From contig DFBQ01000062.1 of assembly GCA_002367355.1 (NCBI GenBank), positions 11,775 to 19,634 of the forward strand: 7,860 nucleotides of DNA, given 5' to 3'. The stretch is from Deltaproteobacteria bacterium UBA3076. Lineage in GTDB: Bacteria > Desulfobacterota > Dissulfuribacteria > Dissulfuribacterales > UBA3076. The notes beneath the pieces are model-generated. The model was given only the letters and a program-made list of their open reading frames with translations. It did not search any database and was not told the DNA's origin. Within the stretch, counting starts at the first letter, position 1. Every line of letters begins with the position of its first letter. This document shows, in pieces, positions 1-6,083 of the stretch. The position numbers and the translations under genes were made by a program.

Positions 1-86
1 TTGCTATGAAGGATGCCAAAATTTTTTAGGCATTAGATAAAGTAAATATTAATCCTGTCACGATTTAAGAAAACCGGTTCAATAAT
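1..86. other. Left-edge intergenic or gene tail
   Basis: No complete gene is present here. Two plus-strand frames are open from the edge for a few codons, one stopping at 27-29 and the other at 38-40, and either could be the tail of a gene lying to the left. The frame of the methionine aminopeptidase gene has a stop at 66-68, which limits how far that gene can extend upstream. No convincing promoter or Shine-Dalgarno sequence is visible. Confidence 0.3.
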
Positions 87-995
87 TTGGGTAATAACAA
101 CGTGATACTGAAAAACAAAAATGACAAGATAGGCCGAAATGATCCGTGCCCATGCGGGAGCGGGCTAAAGTATAAAAAATGTTGCCTTCTTAAAAAAGGC
201 ACAGGATACCGTGATATCAAAAATCTATATTTACAGAAATACAGAATTCGACTCAAGGAAAAGGAGGATATAGAAGGCATCAGAAAGGCTGGACAGTTAG
301 CCATAGAGCTCCTGCGATTGGTGAAGGATGAGATTAGGCCGGGAATAACCACCGATGATATTAACACCCTGGTTCATGAATTCACCATTAAAAATAATGC
401 CATCTCAGCGCCTCTGAATTACAGGGGTTTTCCCAAAAGCGTTTGTGTTTCGGTAAATGAAGTTGTCTGTCACGGAATCCCTGGTAAGCGGATATTAAAA
501 GATGGGGATATTGTGAATGTGGACGTAACTCCCATCTTGAATGGATATTATGCCGATGCAAACCAGACTTTTTTCGTGGGGTCGCCCAGTTCCGAGACCC
601 GGAAAATTGTCAGGGTTGCCCGCGAGAGTCTAAAGGTCGCCAGGTCCATGGTGCGCCCAGGAAATACAATAGGAGATATTGGATGGGCCATACAGAAATA
701 TGCTGAAAGGGAAGGGTGCTCAGTGGTCAGAGAATTTGTTGGTCATGGTGTTGGGTTTGAATTCCATGAACCTCCAGAGATCCCCCATTATGGTCTAAAA
801 GGGAAGGGTATAGGTCTCGTTCCCGGCATGGTCTTTACAATTGAACCCATGATAAATCTGGGAAGAAAAAATGTTCTGATATTGGAAGATAAGTGGACAG
901 TAGTCACTGCGGATGGATCGCTTTCTGCTCAATTTGAACAAACACTTGCTGTTACTGAAAATGGTTATGAGAGCTTAACACCTTTTGACCTGTAA
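87..995 (+). CDS. map: Methionine aminopeptidase type I with N-terminal SEC-C motif
   Basis: This cytosolic metalloprotease removes the initiator methionine from nascent proteins. Residues about 16-33 form a SEC-C zinc motif, with Cys21, Cys23, Cys32 and Cys33 spaced CXC-X8-CC. In other proteins this motif helps contact SecB or the ribosome. The pita-bread catalytic domain follows from about residue 60. All five expected metal ligands are visible: Asp146 (NVDVT), Asp157 (ADANQ), His220 (GHGVG), Glu253 (TIEPM) and Glu284 (FEQTL). His129 (CHGIP) and His227 (FHEPP) match the conserved substrate-site histidines. There is no in-frame ATG before the motif, so the start is TTG at 87 or GTG at 102, and neither has a good Shine-Dalgarno sequence. 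An in-frame stop at 66-68 bounds the choice. Length fits SEC-C-extended MetAPs. The family is certain; the exact start is not. Confidence 0.93.
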   Translation: MGNNNVILKNKNDKIGRNDPCPCGSGLKYKKCCLLKKGTGYRDIKNLYLQKYRIRLKEKEDIEGIRKAGQLAIELLRLVKDEIRPGITTDDINTLVHEFTIKNNAISAPLNYRGFPKSVCVSVNEVVCHGIPGKRILKDGDIVNVDVTPILNGYYADANQTFFVGSPSSETRKIVRVARESLKVARSMVRPGNTIGDIGWAIQKYAEREGCSVVREFVGHGVGFEFHEPPEIPHYGLKGKGIGLVPGMVFTIEPMINLGRKNVLILEDKWTVVTADGSLSAQFEQTLAVTENGYESLTPFDL

Positions 996-1048
996 ACCAG
1001 ACCCGCGATTGTCACCAGAAGTAATCCGGCTCAATTGACAAATTTAGC

Positions 1049-1088
1049 TCATAGCTGGTAGCTCAGGGTTCATGGCTACCAGCTATGA
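1049..1088. repeat. Palindromic intergenic element (14-bp arms)
   Basis: The arms TCATAGCTGGTAGC (1049-1062) and GCTACCAGCTATGA (1075-1088) are perfect reverse complements around a 12-nt loop. The loop and right arm also contain a nested pair, GTTCAT with ATGAAC, so the element can fold in more than one way. It lies between two convergent genes, the aminopeptidase ending at 995 and the small minus-strand gene ending at 1223. No proper T-tract follows on either strand, so a standard intrinsic terminator is not shown. A dispersed REP-like repeat, or a structure protecting or ending transcripts from both sides, is plausible. The rest of 996-1222 holds nothing I can identify. Confidence 0.6.
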
Positions 1089-1206
1089 ACTAATCGGTGA
1101 ATAATTTTGAATACAAGAAACTCGAAGTTAAGAAAGGATCTCTTGTTTGGAAATTATTACATGTAAAGGCCTTAAATAGATCTGTTGTCCTAAAAAGAAC
1201 TCTTTC

Positions 1207-1230
1207 AAAAAAATTCCTGTATTTACATGG
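1207..1230 (-). terminator. Weak candidate intrinsic terminator of the small gene
   Basis: Read on the minus strand, CCATGT (1230-1225) can pair with ACAGG (1220-1216) with one bulged A and a 4-nt loop. Two A residues and then seven consecutive T residues (1213-1207) follow. The stem is only five pairs and includes the last codon and stop region of the small gene, so termination would be inefficient unless helped by other structure. The T-tract in the right place is the main argument for it. Confidence 0.3.
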
Positions 1231-1543
1231 TCGTTCGAATGCTCTTTCCTGCAAGAGGATTGTAGAGCTTGGTTATTGCAACCTTCATAACATCCAAAGT
1301 ACCCATGTCCGAGATAATACCCACCAAGGTATTCTCCGCATCTTCAGGAAGTACACAGGCATCCGAAGAATCGAATGCTAAGTCGGTAAAGCCCTTACAG
1401 AGTTTCTTTTTGTCTTTCTTGGTCATTCCCACCTGAATCGCCTTTTTGCCGTCAATTTCCTGAACTTGATCGGCCAATCCGGCAGCTTCAATCTTTTTAA
1501 GTTTTTCATCATCCATAAAGACATTGATGTAGAAATCAGCCAT
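1223..1543 (-). CDS. Small hypothetical protein, 106 aa
   Basis: I do not recognise the family. The product is a small, apparently soluble protein with no signal peptide or membrane segment. It has an acidic start (MADFYINVFMDDE), a lysine-rich middle (TKKDKKKLCK, residues 41-50), two cysteines (49 and 63) and a mixed helix/strand character. It is a real gene: AGGAGG at 1555-1550 lies 6 nt before the ATG, and a near-consensus promoter lies about 120 nt upstream. The overlapping plus-strand frame (1097-1381) and a shorter minus-strand frame (1617-1423) lack such signals and look like shadows. The gene is probably monocistronic: it converges on the aminopeptidase gene and is separated from the fumarase gene by 217 nt containing its own promoter. 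The strong signals suggest high or tightly controlled expression. Function is unknown. Confidence 0.8.
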   Translation of the reverse strand: MADFYINVFMDDEKLKKIEAAGLADQVQEIDGKKAIQVGMTKKDKKKLCKGFTDLAFDSSDACVLPEDAENTLVGIISDMGTLDVMKVAITKLYNPLAGKSIRTTM

Positions 1544-1549
1544 AAATAA

Positions 1550-1555
1550 CCTCCT
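1550..1555 (-). promoter_or_regulatory. Consensus Shine-Dalgarno of the small gene
   Basis: On the minus strand this reads AGGAGG, extending to GAGGAGGT, and is placed 6 nt before the ATG at 1543-1541. It is the best ribosome-binding site in the window and fixes the start of the 106-aa protein. Confidence 0.85.
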
Positions 1556-1581
1556 CTTAATAAATTACTTGGGATATAATT

Positions 1582-1618
1582 TTTGGGCAGAAAACATACA
1601 ATATGTTTTCTGCCCAAA
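1582..1618 (-). promoter_or_regulatory. Perfect 17-bp hairpin in the small gene's leader
   Basis: TTTGGGCAGAAAACATA (1582-1598) and TATGTTTTCTGCCCAAA (1602-1618) are exact reverse complements separated by a 3-nt loop. The element lies in the predicted 5' leader of the small gene, between the promoter (1671-1699) and the Shine-Dalgarno at 1550-1555. On the minus strand the stem is followed by A residues, not T residues, so it is not a standard terminator of the upstream fumarase transcript. It could be an mRNA-stabilising 5' stem, part of a leader switch, a processing site, or a DNA-level operator. Confidence 0.75.
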
Positions 1619-1653
1619 GTACGCGAATTATTGATTTTCCTTCAAAAATTGCC

Positions 1654-1668
1654 TTACACACAGTGTAA
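1654..1668. promoter_or_regulatory. Operator-like dyad at the predicted start site
   Basis: TTACAC (1654-1659) and GTGTAA (1663-1668) form a perfect 6-bp dyad with a 3-bp centre. It begins just downstream of the -10 hexamer at 1671-1676 and covers the expected transcription start, a typical place for a repressor site. The half-site resembles that of the second dyad at 1680-1698. No known regulator is assigned. Confidence 0.45.
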
Positions 1669-1670
1669 TT

Positions 1671-1699
1671 TTTATATCATGACACCTGTTTTGTGTCAA
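1671..1699 (-). promoter_or_regulatory. Sigma-70 promoter with extended -10 for the small gene
   Basis: The minus strand carries a perfect TTGACA -35 (1699-1694), a 17-bp spacer, and a TATAAA -10 (1676-1671) preceded by TG with one intervening base (an extended -10). Transcription would start near 1664, giving a leader of about 120 nt before the ATG at 1543. This is the only near-consensus promoter I find in the window. It explains how the small gene is expressed independently of the thi-fumarase cluster upstream. Confidence 0.75.
1680..1698. promoter_or_regulatory. Operator-like dyad over the -35 and spacer
   Basis: TGACAC (1680-1685) and GTGTCA (1693-1698) form a perfect 6-bp dyad with a 7-bp centre. 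It overlaps the -35 hexamer and most of the spacer. Its half-sites share the T(G/T)ACAC pattern with the dyad at 1654-1668, although the centre lengths differ. A bound protein here would block RNA polymerase. Confidence 0.4.
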
Positions 1700-1760
1700 G
1701 AAGCTTGGCTGTTTTCGGGTATTATAAGGGGCTCCAGTGGCTGGAACAACTGAGACATTT

Positions 1761-3245
1761 TCAATGAACAATGTCGGCTGTCAGCCTCGGATTTTTATGT
1801 TGTTTGATTGCAATTTCATAGAAATCCGCTCCTGTTATATCGTTGATCACAATGGCCGGAAAATCCTTAACCTTCATCCGGTACAGGGCCTCAGGACCCA
1901 ACTCTGGAAATGCGATTAGCTCGCAGGACTCTATGCAGCTCGCCAGATAGGCCCCTGCACCCCCTATTGTCGCAAAATACACGGCCTCGTGTTCTTTCAG
2001 GGCGGCCTTCACCTCCGGGGAACGCCTTCCCTTTCCCATTGTGGCAAGCACGCCTTCAGCCAGCATGCGGGGTGTATAGGCATCCATTCGGTAGCTGGTG
2101 GTGGGCCCTGCGGAACCCACTGGCCTTCCCGGCGGGGCTGGAGAGGGACCCACATAGTATATTAACTGGCCCCTGAGGTCTACAGGCAACGGATTCCCCT
2201 TGTTTAACATTTCCACCAATCGACGATGGGTCTGATCCCGCCCTGTGTAAACAACACCGTTGAGCAACACCCAATCACCAGCCCGAAGATCCGCCACAAC
2301 CGATTCTGAGAGCGGCAGGTCTATGTGAAAGGCCTTGTCCTTGAAGGCCGTGGGATGCTGGCCATCATTTTCAAAGGACGAACGGGGCTGGACTATCAGC
2401 CAAGAGCTATCCGTCCACCTCGCTGTGCAATGCCTGGCAGCATGACACTGGATGTTTATTGCTACAGGGAGGCTTGCTATATGACAGGGATAGACCTCCA
2501 CTACTACACCAAGAGACGTAACAGACCCGCCAAGTCCCAGAGGACCAATCCCCAGGCCATTAATTCGGGAAAAGATCCGGTCCTCCAGCTTTGCCAAATC
2601 ATCTCTTGGATTTCTCGAACCCACAGGTCTCAACAGGGCCTTTTTGGCAAGCAACGCCGCCTTTTCCATAGTACCGCCAATGCCTATGCCTATTATTCCA
2701 GGAGGGCAGGGATTCGGACCAGCCTTTAGTACCTGATCCGCTACTGCCCTTACAATGCCGTCCTCGCCTGCAGAAGGCGGGAGCATCACCATGGCACTCA
2801 TATTTTCGCTTCCGCAGCCTTTTGGTAATACAGAAATTTCCAGGCTGTTACCAGCCAACGGCTCAATATGGACAACCGCAGGGGTGTTATCCCCTGTATT
2901 TTTCCTGGTAATAGGATCGCAAACAGAGCATCTCAGCCAACCCTCTGCAGTACCCAAAGCAATCCCCTCATTTATGGCACTGACCAGATCGCCCTCAATT
3001 TTAAGCTCCTGACCTATTTGCACAAATACAACATCAACACCTGTATCCTGACATATCGGAAGACCGGTCTGCCTGGCAAGGCCTGCATTTTCTACTATAA
3101 TATCAAGCACCAGTCTGCCGGTCTGTGATTCCTCTCTCTCCCTTGCGGCCAGGAGAGCTGTCTCGACATCCTGTGGCAGTTCACGGTTTGCAGTCTGTAC
3201 CAGCCTGCTTACTATTGAAGAAATTGTGTCTTTAGTTAAATTCAT
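1761..3245 (-). CDS. Class I fumarate hydratase, alpha and beta fused
   Basis: The product is a [4Fe-4S] hydro-lyase interconverting fumarate and (S)-malate in the cytoplasm. Residues about 1-285 form the alpha part, which binds the cluster. Candidate cysteine ligands are Cys65 (PICQDTG), Cys109 (CDPITRKNTGDNTP) and Cys180 (NPCPPG), followed by GIGIGGT. Residues about 295-494 form the beta part, with VVYTGRDQTHRRL (332-344), GPTTSYRMD (380-388) and the C-terminal FPELG and DFPAIVINDI blocks. At 494 aa it is shorter than E. coli FumA (about 548) and looks like a direct joining of the separate alpha and beta subunits found in many anaerobes and archaea. The ATG is 8 nt after the thiDN stop with no clear Shine-Dalgarno, suggesting translation coupled to thiDN. 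L-tartrate dehydratase, a relative, is the main alternative; the motifs favour fumarase. Confidence 0.88.
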   Translation of the reverse strand: MNLTKDTISSIVSRLVQTANRELPQDVETALLAAREREESQTGRLVLDIIVENAGLARQTGLPICQDTGVDVVFVQIGQELKIEGDLVSAINEGIALGTAEGWLRCSVCDPITRKNTGDNTPAVVHIEPLAGNSLEISVLPKGCGSENMSAMVMLPPSAGEDGIVRAVADQVLKAGPNPCPPGIIGIGIGGTMEKAALLAKKALLRPVGSRNPRDDLAKLEDRIFSRINGLGIGPLGLGGSVTSLGVVVEVYPCHIASLPVAINIQCHAARHCTARWTDSSWLIVQPRSSFENDGQHPTAFKDKAFHIDLPLSESVVADLRAGDWVLLNGVVYTGRDQTHRRLVEMLNKGNPLPVDLRGQLIYYVGPSPAPPGRPVGSAGPTTSYRMDAYTPRMLAEGVLATMGKGRRSPEVKAALKEHEAVYFATIGGAGAYLASCIESCELIAFPELGPEALYRMKVKDFPAIVINDITGADFYEIAIKQHKNPRLTADIVH

Positions 3246-3253
3246 AGCAAAAA

Positions 3254-4606
3254 TTACGAAAACCCAGCCAATCTCAAGGCCTTGTCCACCACTTCCAATG
3301 GATCGTGCCCCAGGACTCTAATAATCGGCTCTTTTCCTATATCTCCTGCATCATGTACGATATCCGGCACCATGCCGGCCCCTTCAATGGCCCTCTTTAC
3401 GCCCCATACCAGTGTAGAACCTTCCTTGAATTTTACCTTCTCAGGTTCGTCCTTTCTGGAGAACTCAGCCACTGAGTAACCAAGGTCCTGTGCCCGCTTA
3501 AGATACCCGAGATCATAACGGATATTCATGGCAGACCTGTATCCACGATCATGGCCCATCGCGGTCAATATTATCCTGGCCACATGGCTTGAGACCCCAT
3601 ATGCAGGACCCCTTATCCTTGCCACACCTTCTTCCAGGCCTACAATCCTTCCGGGAAAAGCAGCTACATCCTGCACAGAGCTTGCCCACGGAAGGGCATA
3701 GCCAAGATTCATTTGAACCTCTGGAACCAGAGAGCGACACGGGAGTGGCAAAAGGCGCTTCCACGCCTTCTCAAGGGCTTCAATTACGGGGTAACGAGCA
3801 ATATTGTCTTCGATTACACTCAAAGGATTTGTTGGCCCTATACCCTTGCCAACAGGCACTGCCCCCCTGATTGCCCGGGTCACAAATTCTTTGGCCTTCT
3901 GGGCTGCATTTACTATTCCCAGTCCACGAGCCAGAAACACCAACAGTGCGGCAGAAAAAGTGCAGCCGGTTCCATGGGTGTGTCGTGTGGGAACGCGGGT
4001 CCCTGTTATCTCTAAAACCCCTTCTTCACGGGCAAGAACATCCACAGGGTCCTGGTTACGGAGATGGCCTCCTTTCAGAATGACAGAAGGGCAATCTGCG
4101 ATCTTGAGGAGATCCGTGGCACCTCGTCGCATCTCGTCCAGTGTCTGAATGCGCTGGCCGAGAAGGACTTCAGCCTCTGGGATATTGGGTGTAAACACGT
4201 CCGCAAGAGGAAGAAGCCTGGTCCTTAGGACATCCACTGCATCTTGTTCCAGGAGTCGATGTCCGTTTTTGGAGACCATAACAGGGTCTACCACCAGTAT
4301 GGTATCTTTATTAATATGCCGACCCAGACGATCCGCAACAATCTCCACAATTTCTGCATTGGCCAGCATACCGGTCTTTATGGCTGTTGGGCGGATATCT
4401 TCAAGAACGGCATCAAGCTGCTTCCCAACAAAATCAGGATCTACAGGATCAACAGCATGGACCCCGATGGTGTTCTGAGCAGTCAGTGCGGTAACAACGC
4501 TTGAGCCATAGGACCCAAGAACCGTGAAGACTTTCAGGTCTTGTTGGAGACCGGCGCCACCACCTGAGTCGGAGCCGGCAATGGTAAGAACTGGACCAGA
4601 ATTCAT
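3254..4606 (-). CDS. thiDN: Bifunctional HMP/HMP-P kinase and thiamine-phosphate synthase (ThiD-ThiN fusion)
   Basis: This enzyme phosphorylates HMP and HMP-P to HMP-PP, then couples HMP-PP with thiazole phosphate to give thiamine phosphate. Residues 1-265 are a ribokinase-fold ThiD: GSDSGGGAGLQQD (11-23), KTGML (77-81), DPVM (107-110), KGGH (178-181) and the anion hole HGTGC (211-215) with catalytic-type Cys215. Residues about 270-450 are a ThiN domain, a replacement for ThiE first defined in archaea and some bacteria. Arg320 (FPGRIVG) and His341 (SSHVARI) sit in conserved-looking blocks, and an Arg and a His have been implicated in archaeal ThiN activity; an alignment would show whether these correspond. 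The ATG overlaps the thiC stop (ATGA, 4606-4603), so translation is coupled. Both domains look complete. Confidence 0.92.
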   Translation of the reverse strand: MNSGPVLTIAGSDSGGGAGLQQDLKVFTVLGSYGSSVVTALTAQNTIGVHAVDPVDPDFVGKQLDAVLEDIRPTAIKTGMLANAEIVEIVADRLGRHINKDTILVVDPVMVSKNGHRLLEQDAVDVLRTRLLPLADVFTPNIPEAEVLLGQRIQTLDEMRRGATDLLKIADCPSVILKGGHLRNQDPVDVLAREEGVLEITGTRVPTRHTHGTGCTFSAALLVFLARGLGIVNAAQKAKEFVTRAIRGAVPVGKGIGPTNPLSVIEDNIARYPVIEALEKAWKRLLPLPCRSLVPEVQMNLGYALPWASSVQDVAAFPGRIVGLEEGVARIRGPAYGVSSHVARIILTAMGHDRGYRSAMNIRYDLGYLKRAQDLGYSVAEFSRKDEPEKVKFKEGSTLVWGVKRAIEGAGMVPDIVHDAGDIGKEPIIRVLGHDPLEVVDKALRLAGFS

Positions 4607-5919
4607 TTCCTCTCATCGCCCCTTGCCTCCCGGCCTTTTCTCATTGCCCTTTGATAGGTCTTGATTGCGCAGTATTCCCCGCACATCGTGCAGGTAGATC
4701 CATAGTATTCACCGCCTTCCTCACGATAGAGACGGGCCTTTTCAGGATCTATGGAGAGCTCTATCTGGGTCTTCCAGTCAAGTCGGTGCCTGGCCTCGGC
4801 CATCATTCGATCTTTTTTTAGGGTACCGGGGACTTCCTTCACTATGTCAGCCGTATGGGCCGCAATGCGGCAGGCAATCACCCCTTCTTTCACGTCTTCC
4901 AGTGACGGCAGCTTCAGGTGTTCGGCAGGCGTCACGTAACAGAGAAAGTCGGCCCCGGCTGCTGCTGCAATGGCCCCGCCAATGGCACTGGTAATATGGT
5001 CGTACCCAGGGGCAATATCAGTTGCCAGGGGACCAAGCACATAAAATGGGGCTCCGTGACAGAGCCTCTTTTCCAAAAGAACGTTGGCCGGTATCTGGTC
5101 CATTGACATATGACCGGGCCCTTCAATTATTACCTGTACACCCGCGTCCCATGCCCTCTGTGTGAGCTCACCCAGGACTATCAGCTCATGCACCTGTGCG
5201 CCGTCTGTTGCATCCAGCAGGCACCCGGGCCTGAGACCGTCACCAAGGCTCAAGGTGAGCTCGTGCTCCCGAGCTATTGCCAGGATATCATCAAAACGCT
5301 CAAAGAGTGGATTCTCCTTCTGGTTGTACATCATCCACTCCAGGATGAAGGAACCTCCTCTGCTAACCACCCCCATTACGCGCTCCCTCAACCGGAGATG
5401 CTCCGCAGCCTGGAGAGTCAGACCGCAGTGAATTGTCACGAAGTCAACTCCCTCCTGACCATGTTCCTCAATTACCCTCAGCAGGTCGTCCACCTCCATT
5501 TCGCAAAGTGAGCACTTTCTCCGCTCCACGGTCTCAACAGCGGCCTGATAAATAGGAACCGTGCCAAGGGGTACGGGACAGGCATCCCTGATAGCCTGGC
5601 GGATCTCCTTTATCGGACCTCCAGTGGAAAGATCCATTATCGTGTGGGCTCCTGCCTTCAGGGCCACCTTGAGCTTTTCCAATTCGGCTTTCAGCTCAGG
5701 ATGATCCTTTGAAGTGCCTATATTTGCATTAACCTTGGTGGAGATTCCTTTTCCCACTGCCATGGGACGGCTAAGCTCCACATGCCTGTTGTGCGGTATA
5801 ACCACTTCCCCTGCCCCCACGGCTTGAACCAGAATCTGCGGATCCAGCCCCTCGTCCAGGGCACAACGCTCAATAAGTTGGGATATTATACCTTGTTTTG
5901 CTTGATCTTTTATAGTCAT
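4603..5919 (-). CDS. thiC: Phosphomethylpyrimidine synthase ThiC, short form
   Basis: ThiC is a radical-SAM enzyme that rearranges 5-aminoimidazole ribotide into HMP phosphate, the pyrimidine precursor of thiamine. Family blocks visible include NANIGTS (64-70), MDLSTGG (95-101), GTVPIYQA (119-126), TIHCGLT (162-168), EWMMYNQKENPL (194-205), GDGLRPG (226-232), EGPGHM (266-271), LGPLATDIAPGYDHI (295-309) and CYVTPAEHL (327-335). The C-terminal cluster motif is Cys410, Cys413, Cys417, which I count as CX2CX3C, one residue shorter than the usual CX2CX4C. At 438 aa it lacks the long N-terminal domain of E. coli and plant ThiC. It is the first gene of the thiC-thiDN-fumarase cluster. The related benzimidazole synthase BzaF is the alternative; adjacency to thiDN favours ThiC. 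The start fits the family, but the Shine-Dalgarno is poor. Confidence 0.93.
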   Translation of the reverse strand: MTIKDQAKQGIISQLIERCALDEGLDPQILVQAVGAGEVVIPHNRHVELSRPMAVGKGISTKVNANIGTSKDHPELKAELEKLKVALKAGAHTIMDLSTGGPIKEIRQAIRDACPVPLGTVPIYQAAVETVERRKCSLCEMEVDDLLRVIEEHGQEGVDFVTIHCGLTLQAAEHLRLRERVMGVVSRGGSFILEWMMYNQKENPLFERFDDILAIAREHELTLSLGDGLRPGCLLDATDGAQVHELIVLGELTQRAWDAGVQVIIEGPGHMSMDQIPANVLLEKRLCHGAPFYVLGPLATDIAPGYDHITSAIGGAIAAAAGADFLCYVTPAEHLKLPSLEDVKEGVIACRIAAHTADIVKEVPGTLKKDRMMAEARHRLDWKTQIELSIDPEKARLYREEGGEYYGSTCTMCGEYCAIKTYQRAMRKGREARGDERK

Positions 5920-6083
5920 AAGAGAACTCTAATGATGACACAAAGGGTTTTCAAGATGATTTTCATGGATTATTAAGTTAGCCCTGAAGACTAATAACGA
6001 CTTTATCCTCTTAGACCGGGATTGTCACTAACAGATCAATCAAACAACACGACCTTCCCTCACACAACGTGGGGACTATCAGG
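5920..6083. other. Divergent control region between thiC and the VKOR-like gene
   Basis: This 164-bp gap must hold the starts of both divergent units, but no strong promoter stands out. On the minus strand, GTGACA (6028-6023) and GATAAA (6007-6002) are hexamers separated by a short 15-bp spacer, a weak candidate for thiC. I see no THI-box elements (CTGAGA, or GATCTGGATAAT followed by GCCAGCG), so a canonical TPP riboswitch appears absent. Confidence 0.35.

Noticed and set aside
1035..1063. TTGACA at 1035-1040 as a plus-strand promoter
   Set aside because: At the proper spacing the sequence is GTAGCT, far from a -10 hexamer, and no supported plus-strand gene follows.
1097..1381. Plus-strand 94-aa open frame between map and the small gene
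   Set aside because: More than half of it lies antisense to the small gene, which has a perfect Shine-Dalgarno and promoter. This frame has a weak GTG start, no ribosome-binding site and no recognisable motif.
1575..1580. TATAAT on the plus strand as a -10 element
   Set aside because: No -35 hexamer lies 16-18 bp upstream and no plus-strand gene follows; the site lies in the leader of the minus-strand small gene.
1423..1617. Minus-strand 64-aa frame overlapping the start of the small gene
   Set aside because: It starts inside the hairpin, lacks a ribosome-binding site, and shares DNA with the better supported 106-aa frame.
1582..1618. Hairpin as terminator of the fumarase transcript
   Set aside because: The stem is strong, but the minus strand continues with A residues, not a T-tract, and the element lies downstream of a separate promoter, in the small gene's leader.
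1735..1790. Short inverted repeats around the fumarase stop codon
   Set aside because: GACATT/AATGTC and CCAG/CTGG can pair, but the stems are short and no T-tract follows, so a terminator is not supported.
2325..2729. Plus-strand 134-aa open frame within the fumarase gene, and similar frames opposite thiDN and thiC
   Set aside because: They run antisense to conserved, motif-verified genes, show no family features and have no ribosome-binding sites.
6023..6045. GATCTG-like segment on the minus strand as a degenerate TPP riboswitch
   Set aside because: Only GATCTG matches. The following bases differ from GGATAAT, and the CTGAGA segment and the GCCAGCG block are missing.
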